Source: Thermoplasmata archaeon UBA184
GTDB taxonomy: Archaea > Thermoplasmatota > Thermoplasmata > Lutacidiplasmatales > UBA184
DNA length: 42,252 nt
Assembly (NCBI GenBank): GCA_002495185.1
Contig: DAEB01000016.1
Coordinates: forward strand, 42,816-85,067
Direction of reading: 5' to 3'
Shown: positions 34,201 through 41,426 of the stretch, one piece after another
Numbering within the stretch: position 1 is the stretch's first letter
Layout: every line of letters starts with the position of its first letter
Position numbers and translations under genes: made by a program
Notes under the pieces: model-generated
What the model saw: the letters and a program-made list of their open reading frames with translations, nothing else
Told to the model about the DNA's origin: nothing
The model's database searches: none

Positions 34201-34768
34201 GCCGGGGGAGGATGTCTCTCAGGTCGAGTCGGGATAAGCCACCGCCCAGCGGAACCTGTTTACGGGGCACAACCACGAGATCACCCGGTCGCAATTCCTG
34301 GACCTGTCGGGGTTGAACCCGGCCATGGGAAAGGCCGAATACTGAGTGCGAGCCGGTTACGGTCACGCGCCGGCCACCAACTAGCGTGATCTCGAAGAGG
34401 TCTCCGCGGAGAGGGTGGCGGTGTACTTGGGTCGCCGGTTGCCATCCGATCCGGAAGGTGCTATCGTCGAAGGCAAGCACCTCACAATCCTCAACAGGGG
34501 TCGTTTCGCTTTCTCGTCCGGGCGGCCCTTCGAACCTACTGTCGATGAACTCGCCGATGCGTACAAGCCGAATCTCACCCGACTGACGCACCAGGACCGG
34601 CTCCGACCATTCGACTGAATTGTCCACCGCCTCTTTGACGGTAGTTAGGAGCGCGCGTTGCGGGTTGTCGAACCCGAGGATCTGGCGGTTGCGCTCGAAG
34701 AATTCCGCGACCGAAATCTCCCGCTGTTTCGCGGCCAGCTGCTGGGCGATCGTCTGCGGGGGCGGCAC
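31253..34768 (-). CDS. top6B: DNA topoisomerase VI subunit B precursor, intein-containing
   Basis: The precursor has 1171 residues; removing the 496-residue intein leaves about 675. The GHKL ATPase N-box reads TVKEAVDN then SLDASDEA once the intein is removed. DTGPGI and RGQQGIGIS complete the ATP site, and a transducer domain with a Lys loop follows. The acidic C-terminal extension (about 50 residues, EEEVDYDAAEAS) is longer than in typical archaeal B subunits. The start is taken as GTG 34768 because a TATA box at 34792-34799 lies about 28 bases upstream; the ATG at 34900 would overlap the nitrilase gene by more than 100 bases and add residues unlike the family. The stop is inside the start of top6A. 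Confidence 0.9.
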   Translation of the reverse strand: MPPPQTIAQQLAAKQREISVAEFFERNRQILGFDNPQRALLTTVKEAVDNSVEWSEPVLVRQSGEIRLVRIGEFIDSRFEGPPGRESETTPVEDCEVLAFDDSTFRIGWQPATQVHRHPLRGDLFEITLVGGRRVTVTGSHSVFGLSHGRVQPRQVQELRPGDLVVVPRKQVPLGGGLSRLDLRDILPRLPRKVRKTLMVRGVAESMQVPRDWKRFDYVPYTYFERLGLPLPDTARIAVRNGTSSLPVVISITGEIARFLGYYAAEGTCYPHHVTLSFGSHEAGLIADAQRCARAWSDQMTVSVVRAHATAVVVKVYSTVLSILLSQYLRAGRRATEKRVPDVVWNLEPDLIAEFLEGYAAGDGYRKGGRVILTTVSEALATGLQFLLGLSGQSYSVSKGHGSFQVFPGGYSSYRRPPYTLTYYTGNHRGMAPVDRLPLSESGLRLAYSVGSMLLPYTDKCRYSWDQTSSFTFEGARSSLVHMRDSGGTALYRQASALLEYVDGDVSTLAVVSIRRVKSRRTHVYDFSVPGTEKFLGGHGPVFLHNSLDASDEARTLPDVLVEISKETDERVRVAVTDTGPGILRKEIPNVFARLLYGSRFHSNRQARGQQGIGISAAVLYATLTTGKPAHVVSKVEEEEAAHVLDLVIDTQKNQPRVVSDDLTLWDSPHGTRVELVLKARYVRGRQSPYEYLRGTAIVNPHARIVLVEPDGTRVTFERASSDLPPVAKETLPHPYGLELGELSYLLKASKRNGLAEFLTKDLQGVSARAARELLTNAALKPNVPPTSVSGDDQDRLLQALHDTPLIAPSPEGLSPIGSMLIKRGLRNVLGEMRPEFYAPPVSRPPKVHAGFPFMVEVGLVYGGALPADQPVQILRFANRVPLLFQQGACAITSAIANLDWRRYGLEQKGGSGIPTGPALILVHVASTKVPFTSEAKEAVAEDPEIDKELTLALQAAARHLRTHISRVSRRDFASEKFEIIQRILPKLAEKTSHLVGKDVPDLTPVVTRIMDIVHLDPRFETVEEGVRARVEVTNYTPRPRVLELFVEVPPEVFSLARFDPSPDGVEAELGRAWWTLPKLSPNGRTTLLLTFPPKTEVDANDLDWYVAGIDEAHILGADPLPGDWDVRLPRTIVEAAEMSAADAAADAGATTEEEVDYDAAEASAHTSEDD
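33131..34618 (-). mobile_element. LAGLIDADG-type intein in topoisomerase VI B
   Basis: The 496-residue intein begins at Ser1 (codon TCA at 34616-34618), right after extein Asn in KEAVDN, and ends His495-Asn496 followed by extein Ser (SLDA). Block B has TGSH (88-91). The endonuclease has two LAGLIDADG-like motifs, FLGYYAAEG (Glu216) and FLEGYAAGDG (Asp313). Block F is VYDFSVPG and block G ends VFLHN. All splicing residues are present, so splicing and homing may be active. Base composition is visibly less GC-rich than the exteins, pointing to separate origin. Confidence 0.93.
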
Positions 34769-34791
34769 CGACGCACCGGGGGTCCCGGACC

Positions 34792-34799
34792 CTATAAGG
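34792..34799 (-). promoter_or_regulatory. TATA box for top6BA
   Basis: The reverse strand reads CCTTATAG. It is centred about 28 bases before GTG 34768 and overlaps the nitrilase stop codon (34792-34794). It supports an almost leaderless top6B mRNA and the GTG start. Confidence 0.65.
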
Positions 34800-35649
34800 G
34801 ACGCGCTGGAGGCGAACCCGGCGTGGAACGTGGACCCCCCGGTTCGTGCGGGGTGGGGCGGCCGGCGACGTCGCGCAGCACGGGACGGAACGGTCGCCAT
34901 CGGGACGCCTCGGTCGTGTCGACCTCGACCGTCGCGAGCGATTCCTCCGGGATGGCGGAAGAGAGCGCCGCAGGGACGGACGGGATCGGGTCCCCACGGG
35001 CGTTCCAGGCGCCCGAGCCGCCGCCAAACACGACCCCATCCTCCACGCCAACCCGGTTCACGTAGACGACCGGGACCGCGTTCTCAATCGCGCGGGCCGG
35101 AAGGAGACGGTCAAAAAGGCGTCGGCTCGTGACCGGGGCCGCCGAGATCGCGACCAGAAGCTCGGCGCCGCCGAGCGCGAGCTCGCGGGAGACCTCGGGG
35201 AAGAAGACGTCGTAGCAGACCTCGAGGCCGGCGGTCGCCCCGGCAAGACGGACGGGGGAGCTCTGGTCGGTGGGAGTGAACGGGACGCCCTCCTCGAACG
35301 GACCGAACGTGGGTAAGTAGCGCTTCACCTGGACGCGGTACTCTCCGTCGGGAATCACGGCTAGAGCAGCGTTGTGGACCTCCCCCGCGCGCTCGCGCGA
35401 CGCCATCGGGGCTCCGACCACGATCGTCGTGCGCGTCTCGCGGGCGACCGAGGAGAGGGCGCTCAGGCTCCGGTCGCCGTCATGCAACGCCATCCGATGG
35501 AGCCGGTCGCCGACGCGATAGCCCGACAGGAACAGCTCGGGGAAGACCGCAAGGTCACAGGGGGCGGACCGGACGACCGACCCGACCCGGTCGACGTTCC
35601 GCGCGAGGTCGCCCGGCGCGGGGGCGAGCTGCGCGAGCAGGATCCGCAT
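34792..35649 (-). CDS. Nitrilase-superfamily carbon-nitrogen hydrolase
   Basis: The 285-residue product has the catalytic triad Glu38 (VFPELFLSG), Lys109 (QVKRYLPTFGPFEEG) and Cys145 (GLEVCYDVFFPE). LPTFGPFEE resembles the glutaminase domain of glutamine-dependent NAD synthetases, so glutamine amide hydrolysis is a possible role, but no synthetase domain is fused. The start at 35649 (MRILLAQLAPAPGD) is typical; it shares one base with the stop of the upstream gene (TGATG). Longer readings of the frame enter that upstream gene. Confidence 0.88.
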   Translation of the reverse strand: MRILLAQLAPAPGDLARNVDRVGSVVRSAPCDLAVFPELFLSGYRVGDRLHRMALHDGDRSLSALSSVARETRTTIVVGAPMASRERAGEVHNAALAVIPDGEYRVQVKRYLPTFGPFEEGVPFTPTDQSSPVRLAGATAGLEVCYDVFFPEVSRELALGGAELLVAISAAPVTSRRLFDRLLPARAIENAVPVVYVNRVGVEDGVVFGGGSGAWNARGDPIPSVPAALSSAIPEESLATVEVDTTEASRWRPFRPVLRDVAGRPTPHEPGGPRSTPGSPPARPL

Positions 35650-36104
35650 CAGTAGAAGTAGCGTCGGACGGAGATGAGGTAGACGAAGAGGACGACGAAG
35701 ATGAGGAACAGGACCGTGATCGACCCGGTGAAGAACAGGTACGCGGATGTCGCGAAGACCAGGGCGAGCGTCGTCCAGAGCGCCCACGTCTCCTGTCGCC
35801 AGAGGGCGGTGGCGATCCCGATCAGCGCGGCGCCGAGCACCGCGAGGACCACCGCTCCGTAGAGGTCGATCGACTGGAAGATCTCGAGGGAGGTCGGGAC
35901 GACCCCTTGGCTCGCGCTCGCAAGGATGAACAGGAGCGCCGCGAGCAGCATCACGACGCCGAAGGCGGCCGTGAGGACCGACACGACCGCGACGCCGAGC
36001 GGGAGACGCGGCCGTTCGGGGGTCGGTTCCCAGGCCGGAGGCAGGTGGTCGAACTCGACCGGGCCCGCCGTCGCTCCCGCGCTCACCGTGGAGGAGCTCG
36101 TCAC
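35649..36104 (-). CDS. Four-TM membrane protein of unknown function
   Basis: The 151-residue product has a polar N-terminus (about 35 residues) and four hydrophobic helices (about 37-62, 73-96, 101-121, 124-146) ending VYLISVRRYFY. No family is recognised. The best start is GTG 36104 (VTSSSTVSAG), since no in-frame ATG lies nearby and the upstream region is occupied. It shares one base with the nitrilase start and is probably co-translated with it. Confidence 0.7.
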   Translation of the reverse strand: MTSSSTVSAGATAGPVEFDHLPPAWEPTPERPRLPLGVAVVSVLTAAFGVVMLLAALLFILASASQGVVPTSLEIFQSIDLYGAVVLAVLGAALIGIATALWRQETWALWTTLALVFATSAYLFFTGSITVLFLIFVVLFVYLISVRRYFY

Positions 36105-36169
36105 GGTCCTCGACCTACGAGCGGTCGAGTCCGGGAAGGGAAGATGTACCTTTCGCTCGAAACGCGGGG

Positions 36170-37225
36170 CTAGAACCGCCGCTCGACCGCCCCGTAGGCG
36201 AGCCGCTCGAGGAGGTCCCGGTACGGCCCCATCGGCACCGGCTCGAGGGCCCGGATCGCCCGGTCGGCCCACTCCATCGATTCGCGGGCCACGACCTGGT
36301 CGGTTCCGGCGAGGTCGGTCAGCTCCCGCAGGCGAAGAAGATGCTTCGTCCGCTTGCGCCGGTGCTGGAACAGCTCCTCGAACTCGGCCTGGTGGCGGGG
36401 GTCGAGGCGGCCGTAGGTCTCGAGCGACACGAGCGTCGGGTTGCCTTCGCGCAGGTCGGTGTAGAGCGGTTTTCCGAGCAGGTCGGGGTCGCCGTAGACG
36501 TCGAGCAGGTCGTCCCGGATCTGGAAGGCGATCCCGACCGCCTTGCCGTAGGTCGCGAGGGCGTCCACGGTGGACGGGGGAACTTCGGCGATCTCGGCCG
36601 TCGAGGCGAGCGCCGCCGCGATGATCGCGGCCGTCTTCCGCTCGATGACCCGGAAGTAGTGCTCCCGTCCCGTCGACAGCTCGAACCGGCTCGCGTCCTG
36701 GAGGACCTCGCCCTCGACCAGGTCGGCGCAGGCCTCCCCGCAGCGCAGGATGATCGACTTCGGATACTCCGCGGCGAGCTCGAACGCCCGGACGAACAGG
36801 TAGTCGCCTCCGACGATCGCGAGCGGCACTCCGAACGTCCGCGGCATCGACGGACGGCCGCGGCGCGTCTCCGCGTGGTCGATGACGTCGTCGTGCGCGA
36901 GCGTGGCGGTGTGGATGAGCTGGAAGGCGGCCGCGAGCGAGTGGATCGGAACGGTCGTCGTCCTTCCGAGCGACCGGAAGACCGCGGCCATCAGGAGCGG
37001 CCGGACGCGCTTCCCTCCCATCGAGACCGCGTAGCGCGCGGCCTCGGTGAGCTGGGCGTAGCGGGACCCGAGGACCTGGTTCAGCCTCCAGTCGATGTCC
37101 GTCAAGTCCCGGACGAGGACCGGGAGGAGCGGCGAGAGCTCGAGGGCGGTCGCCGTGCCGAGCGTCTGCGTGACGAGCGCCTCGAGGGACGGCTCGAGCG
37201 GGTCCGAAGGTCCGCCGCTCGTCAC
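36170..37225 (-). CDS. Polyprenyl diphosphate synthase (predicted medium/long chain)
   Basis: The 351-residue trans-prenyltransferase has both Asp-rich motifs: FARM DDVID at 112-116 followed by RRGRP, and SARM RDDLLD at 237-242. The preceding segment reads QLIHTATLAHDD. The residue five before the first Asp is Ala107. In Sulfolobus geranylgeranyl diphosphate synthase this site is Phe77, which blocks further elongation, and in octaprenyl synthases it is Ala. A chain longer than C20 is therefore predicted, suiting a respiratory quinone tail; a C20 product for membrane lipids is the alternative. GTG 37225 overlaps the reductase stop as GTGA. Confidence 0.88.
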   Translation of the reverse strand: MTSGGPSDPLEPSLEALVTQTLGTATALELSPLLPVLVRDLTDIDWRLNQVLGSRYAQLTEAARYAVSMGGKRVRPLLMAAVFRSLGRTTTVPIHSLAAAFQLIHTATLAHDDVIDHAETRRGRPSMPRTFGVPLAIVGGDYLFVRAFELAAEYPKSIILRCGEACADLVEGEVLQDASRFELSTGREHYFRVIERKTAAIIAAALASTAEIAEVPPSTVDALATYGKAVGIAFQIRDDLLDVYGDPDLLGKPLYTDLREGNPTLVSLETYGRLDPRHQAEFEELFQHRRKRTKHLLRLRELTDLAGTDQVVARESMEWADRAIRALEPVPMGPYRDLLERLAYGAVERRF

Positions 37226-38331
37226 GAGGACGACCCTCCTCTCGGGAGGCGGGGAGGCCAGCGGAGCCGCATCATCGCATCCAAACCCGACACTCCGATA
37301 TATCGCATCCCTAAGGCCAAAAGAACGTCCGGCCGCGAGAAACGCTCCCCCCACCACTGGATCCGCGCCGCTCGGGCGAGAGGGCCGAAGAGCGCCTCCC
37401 GCCAGGCCCGGTCGTACTCGGCGAGGGGCACGCCGTGGCGGACGTGGTGCGCGGCCGCCTCGCCCGCGAGCCAGCCGCTCAGCATCGCCGTTGGGATCCC
37501 TCCACCGTTCGTTGCCATCACGAGGTTGGCCGCGTCCCCCGCGAAGAGCGCCCGCCCCCGGACGAGGCTCGCGGGCGGCGGACCGAGAGGGACCCACCAG
37601 GTCGTCCTCGCGCGCACGGGGCCGAGCCCCTCGCGCCGCACGAACCGGTCGAGCAGGGCCCCGAGGGTGGCGCCCGACCGTAGCTCGGCGACACCGAGAC
37701 CCACGTTCGCGTCGTGGGCCCGGGGGAACCGCCAGGCGTACCCGCCGGGGGCGACGCGGCCGAAGTAGACGTCGATCTCGTCGTCGAGAGGACCGTCCAC
37801 GGTGGCGGTGATCATCCGGAACATCTCGCGTCGCGGCGAGAAGCCGACCGACCGGCCCACCGTGGAGAGCGGCCCGTCCGCGCCGATGACGACCTTCGCT
37901 CGCACGCGCTCGTGTCCGGCGGTCTCGACCACGTCGTCCCGGACCCCCGTCACGCCGACCGGGAACCGGAGTTCGGCGCCGGAGCCTTCCGCGCGCACGG
38001 CGAGGGCCTTGTCGAACGCGCGGCGCGACACCGTCCGGCCGGCGAGCGGGAACCGGAACTCGTGGCCGAACGGGGAGACGCAGGCCATCGTCCGGGTCTC
38101 CCGCAGGACGGTCGCATCGGGGACCTGGTACGCGCGTTCGATCAGGTCGCGGCAGCCAAAGAGGTCCACGAGCTCGTGCGCCGCCGGCACGAACTCTCCG
38201 CACTGCACCGGATGACCGAGCTCGGGACGATGGTCGAGGAGGAGCGTGGTCGCGCCGCCTTCCGCCGCCGCGCGGGCGGCAAGCGAGCCGGCCGGACCGG
38301 CGCCGACCACGACGACGTCGAACTCCTCCAC
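37222..38331 (-). CDS. Geranylgeranyl reductase-family FAD enzyme
   Basis: The 369-residue product has the FAD-binding GAGPAGS at the N-terminus, PVQCGEFVP with a conserved Cys, the YxWxFP substrate motif as YAWRFP near residue 200, and GDAANLVMATNGGGI. Members hydrogenate isoprenoid double bonds in archaeal lipids or quinones. It lies 15 bases after nuoN in the same direction and overlaps the prenyl synthase. Its size is slightly below the archaeal lipid reductases. Either lipid or menaquinone side chains could be the substrate. Confidence 0.88.
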   Translation of the reverse strand: MEEFDVVVVGAGPAGSLAARAAAEGGATTLLLDHRPELGHPVQCGEFVPAAHELVDLFGCRDLIERAYQVPDATVLRETRTMACVSPFGHEFRFPLAGRTVSRRAFDKALAVRAEGSGAELRFPVGVTGVRDDVVETAGHERVRAKVVIGADGPLSTVGRSVGFSPRREMFRMITATVDGPLDDEIDVYFGRVAPGGYAWRFPRAHDANVGLGVAELRSGATLGALLDRFVRREGLGPVRARTTWWVPLGPPPASLVRGRALFAGDAANLVMATNGGGIPTAMLSGWLAGEAAAHHVRHGVPLAEYDRAWREALFGPLARAARIQWWGERFSRPDVLLALGMRYIGVSGLDAMMRLRWPPRLPRGGSSS

Positions 38332-38346
38332 CGGCCCTCCTCCTTT

Positions 38347-39939
38347 CTAGGCCCCGACCGCGACGAAATGCTGAGCGGCGCTCTGGATCGCCGAGAGGAC
38401 CGGCTGCGGATAGATTCCGAAGACGACGATCGCGACCGCGACGAGCGCGATCGCCGTCGCGCGCGCGTAGCCGAGTCCCCCGGCGGGGAGCGCGGGCGGG
38501 CCGGACCCTCCGACCACCGCCCTGCTCGGGAGCGCCGTCGGCGCCGGCTGGTCGAAGAAGATCACCTTGAGGACCCGGGCGTAGTAGAAGACGGAGAGCG
38601 CGCTGTTGAGAAGGCCGGCGACCGCGAGCCAGACGAAGTAGCCCTGCGCCTCGACGGCGGCGCTGAACAGGACGAACTTCGAGACGAATCCGACCGTGAG
38701 CGGGACGCCCGCGAGCGAGAGGAGCATGAGGCCGAAGGCGACCCCGAGGAGGGGACGGCGGGTCCCGAGCCCCTTCCAGTCGTCGATGAGCGGACCGACG
38801 CCGAGGGCGGTCACGCCGGCGACCACGAGGAAGGCCCCGGTCTTCATGAAGGCGTGGGCGAACATCTGGAGCGTCGCGCCCGCGATCGCCGGGGACGTCC
38901 CGACGGCGATCCCGATCAGCATGTACCCCGCCTGGCTGATCGAGGAGTAGGCGAGCATTCGCTTCATCTCCTTCTGGAGGAGCGCGAGGATGTTCCCGAC
39001 GCTCATCGTCACGACCGCGAGCACCGAGAGGGTCAGCTGGACGACCGGTCCGAGGTTGAGGACGCCCCCCGAGAACGGGCTTCCCCCCGCGCCCGGGGCG
39101 ACGAAGAGGACCGGCCCGAGGAAGACGAGGTAGAACGCGAACAGTCCCACCTTCTTCGAGGCGCCCGTGAGGAAGGCGGTGACGTCGCTCGGAGCCCCGT
39201 CGTAGACGTCGACCGCCCACGCGTGGAACGGCACGAGCGTCGCCTTGAACGAGAGCCCCGAGATGAGGAAGGCGTAGCCGAGCAGGACGATGACGGGGGA
39301 CCCGACCGCTCCCGCCACGGCCCGGATCGCGAGGAGGTTGGTCGTCCCGTAGGCCCCGTAGAGGAGGGACGCCCCGAAGAACGACAGCGTGGTCGAGAGC
39401 GCCCCGATGATGTAGAACTTCATCGCGGCCTCGAGCGAGCGGACGTCCTTTCGCGTGTAGCCGACCAGCAGGTAGGTCGAGATGCTCGTGAGCTCGATCG
39501 AGAGGAGCAGGAAGATCAGGTCGGAGGCGATCGCGACCAGAAGCATCCCGAGGGTGGCGAGGAGGAGGAGGCCGTAGAAGATCGGGGCTCCCCGCTCGCC
39601 GGTCGGCCGGCTGATTGAGGCGAGCGAGACGAGCAGCGCCGCGAGGAGGAAGATCGCCTGGAAGACGAACCCGAGCGACGCGAACGAGTAGAGGGGCGTC
39701 GCGCCGGGAACGAACTGGTCGACCTGGCCCGACGGGACGGTCGCGAGGAAAGCGATCGGGGCGAACCCGAGGTCCGCGAGAACGAAGAAGAGCGCGAGCG
39801 CGACCGCACCGACCGCGACGCCGCCGGTGATCTCGATCCGCCGGACTCCCACCACGTCCAGGAGGAAGACGAGGAGGGTCCCCGCGAGCAGGAGGATCTC
39901 GGGGAGGAACGGCCCGGCGAAGGAGGCGAGGTCGACCAT
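38347..39939 (-). CDS. nuoN: NADH-quinone oxidoreductase-like subunit N (antiporter-like)
   Basis: The 530-residue, about 14-TM subunit belongs to the proton-pumping membrane arm of complex I. SIELTSISTYLLVGY carries the conserved TM5 Glu, and SFKATLVPFHAWAVDVYDGAP and TGASKKVGLF hold the Lys residues of the proton path. It follows nuoM with a 4-base gap. The archaeal Nuo-type complex may take electrons from ferredoxin or F420H2 rather than NADH; the input subunits are outside the window. Confidence 0.94.
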   Translation of the reverse strand: MVDLASFAGPFLPEILLLAGTLLVFLLDVVGVRRIEITGGVAVGAVALALFFVLADLGFAPIAFLATVPSGQVDQFVPGATPLYSFASLGFVFQAIFLLAALLVSLASISRPTGERGAPIFYGLLLLATLGMLLVAIASDLIFLLLSIELTSISTYLLVGYTRKDVRSLEAAMKFYIIGALSTTLSFFGASLLYGAYGTTNLLAIRAVAGAVGSPVIVLLGYAFLISGLSFKATLVPFHAWAVDVYDGAPSDVTAFLTGASKKVGLFAFYLVFLGPVLFVAPGAGGSPFSGGVLNLGPVVQLTLSVLAVVTMSVGNILALLQKEMKRMLAYSSISQAGYMLIGIAVGTSPAIAGATLQMFAHAFMKTGAFLVVAGVTALGVGPLIDDWKGLGTRRPLLGVAFGLMLLSLAGVPLTVGFVSKFVLFSAAVEAQGYFVWLAVAGLLNSALSVFYYARVLKVIFFDQPAPTALPSRAVVGGSGPPALPAGGLGYARATAIALVAVAIVVFGIYPQPVLSAIQSAAQHFVAVGA

Positions 39940-39943
39940 CGTC

Positions 39944-41422
39944 CTAGGTCCCCGGGAAGCCGTGGATCGGCGAGCTCAGGATCACGTTCACAAGAAGGCC
40001 CGGAAGGATTCCGAAGAGGACGATGAGGACGACGAGCATCGCCATGCTCGCTCCCTCGTACCACGGCACGTCGTGCGCCTCCGCCGGGATCCCTTTCGGG
40101 GGTCCGAACAGCATCCGCTGCATCATCCAGATGTAGAAGCCGGCGGTCACGACCAGGATAGCGAGCGGGATCGCGACCCAGTAGGCGAGAGAATTCCACG
40201 TCGCGAGCAAGGCGAGGAACTCCGCCGGGAAGCTGATGAGCGCTGGGAGGCCGAGCGACGCGAGCGAACCGACCATGATGAGGGTCGAGAGGGTCGGTGT
40301 GGTGGGAGTGATCCCGCCCACTTCGGGGATGTCCCGGGTGCCGAACGTGTGGTGGACGCTTCCCGAGGCCATGAAGAGAAGCGCGCTCACGACCCCGTGG
40401 GCGAACATCAGGAGGACCGCCGCCGTGAGCCCGAGCGACGTGCCGAGGGCGATCCCCAGGAGGACGATCCCCATGTGGTTGATCGAGGAGTACGCCACCA
40501 GCCGCTTCATGTCCCTCTGAGCAAGGGAAAGGACCGACCCCCAGATGATCGACACGAACGCGACGAGGTAGAGGAGCGGCTGGAGGGTGTGGAACCCGCT
40601 CGGCAAGGTCTCGACCGCCCAGCGGATGAGACCGTAGCCCCCCAGCTTGAGGAGAAGCCCCGCGAGCAGGACGCTCCCCCCGGTGGGCGCCTCCACGTGG
40701 GCGTCGGGAAGCCACGTATGGAACGGGACGATCGGGAACTTGACCCCGAAGCCGAAGAAGAGGGCGAGGAACAGGAACGTCTGGACGACCGTCGACAGCC
40801 CGCGCGCGGAGGCGTAGATCGCGGAGAAGTCGAACGAGCTCGCTCCCGAGTAGAACGCCATCGCGAGGAGGCCGACCAGCATCACGATCGAGGCGACGTG
40901 CGTGTAGATGAAGAACTTCAGCGCCGCGTAGCGGCGCTGGGGGCCTCCCCAGTAGCCGACGAGGAAGAACATCGGGACGAGGACGGCCTCCCAGAAGAGG
41001 AAGAAGAGGAGGACATCGAGCGCGACGAAGACGCCGAAGCAGCCGAGGCAGGTCAGCTGGACGAGGCCGAAGTACGCGGCCGGTCGCTTCGACTCCTCCC
41101 ACGAGTAGACGACGGTCGCGAGCTGGAGGATGGCGGTGAGGAGGATCAGTACGAGGGAGATCCCGTCCACCCCGACCGAGTAGTTGATGTGGAGCCAGGT
41201 GACGGAGATCCAGCTGTACGTCTCCCCGTTCGCGAACCCCGGCACGAGCGCGCTATCGTACCCCGGCCAGCCCGGATACGCCACAAAGAGGACCGCGACC
41301 TCGAGCAGGAAGACGACCGTGGCGCCGAGCGCCACCCAACGCGCCCACTTCCCCGCGAGGAACGTGCCGACCGTCCCCACCGCCAGGGAGACGACGATCA
41401 GCGAGAGCAGGGGGACGGTCAT
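39944..41422 (-). CDS. nuoM: NADH-quinone oxidoreductase-like subunit M (antiporter-like)
   Basis: The 492-residue, about 14-TM subunit shows LFFLFWEAVLVPMFFLVGYWGG with the key TM5 Glu, FPIVPFHTWLPDAHVEAP, and SVLLAGLLLKLGGYGL with the proton-path Lys. These are standard for NuoM. The stop of nuoL is 4 bases upstream and nuoN follows after a 4-base gap, indicating one transcript. Confidence 0.95.
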   Translation of the reverse strand: MTVPLLSLIVVSLAVGTVGTFLAGKWARWVALGATVVFLLEVAVLFVAYPGWPGYDSALVPGFANGETYSWISVTWLHINYSVGVDGISLVLILLTAILQLATVVYSWEESKRPAAYFGLVQLTCLGCFGVFVALDVLLFFLFWEAVLVPMFFLVGYWGGPQRRYAALKFFIYTHVASIVMLVGLLAMAFYSGASSFDFSAIYASARGLSTVVQTFLFLALFFGFGVKFPIVPFHTWLPDAHVEAPTGGSVLLAGLLLKLGGYGLIRWAVETLPSGFHTLQPLLYLVAFVSIIWGSVLSLAQRDMKRLVAYSSINHMGIVLLGIALGTSLGLTAAVLLMFAHGVVSALLFMASGSVHHTFGTRDIPEVGGITPTTPTLSTLIMVGSLASLGLPALISFPAEFLALLATWNSLAYWVAIPLAILVVTAGFYIWMMQRMLFGPPKGIPAEAHDVPWYEGASMAMLVVLIVLFGILPGLLVNVILSSPIHGFPGT

Positions 41423-41426
41423 CCGG

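Noticed and set aside
34769..34900. ATG 34900 as the top6B start
   Set aside because: It lies inside the nitrilase gene and upstream of the TATA box; the extra residues look unlike Top6B.
37226..39220. Extension of the prenyl synthase frame up to 39220, giving a 1016-residue reading
   Set aside because: The added part is low-complexity Arg/Gly/Pro sequence opposite in frame to the reductase and nuoN genes. GTG 37225 with a GTGA overlap gives the normal family length.
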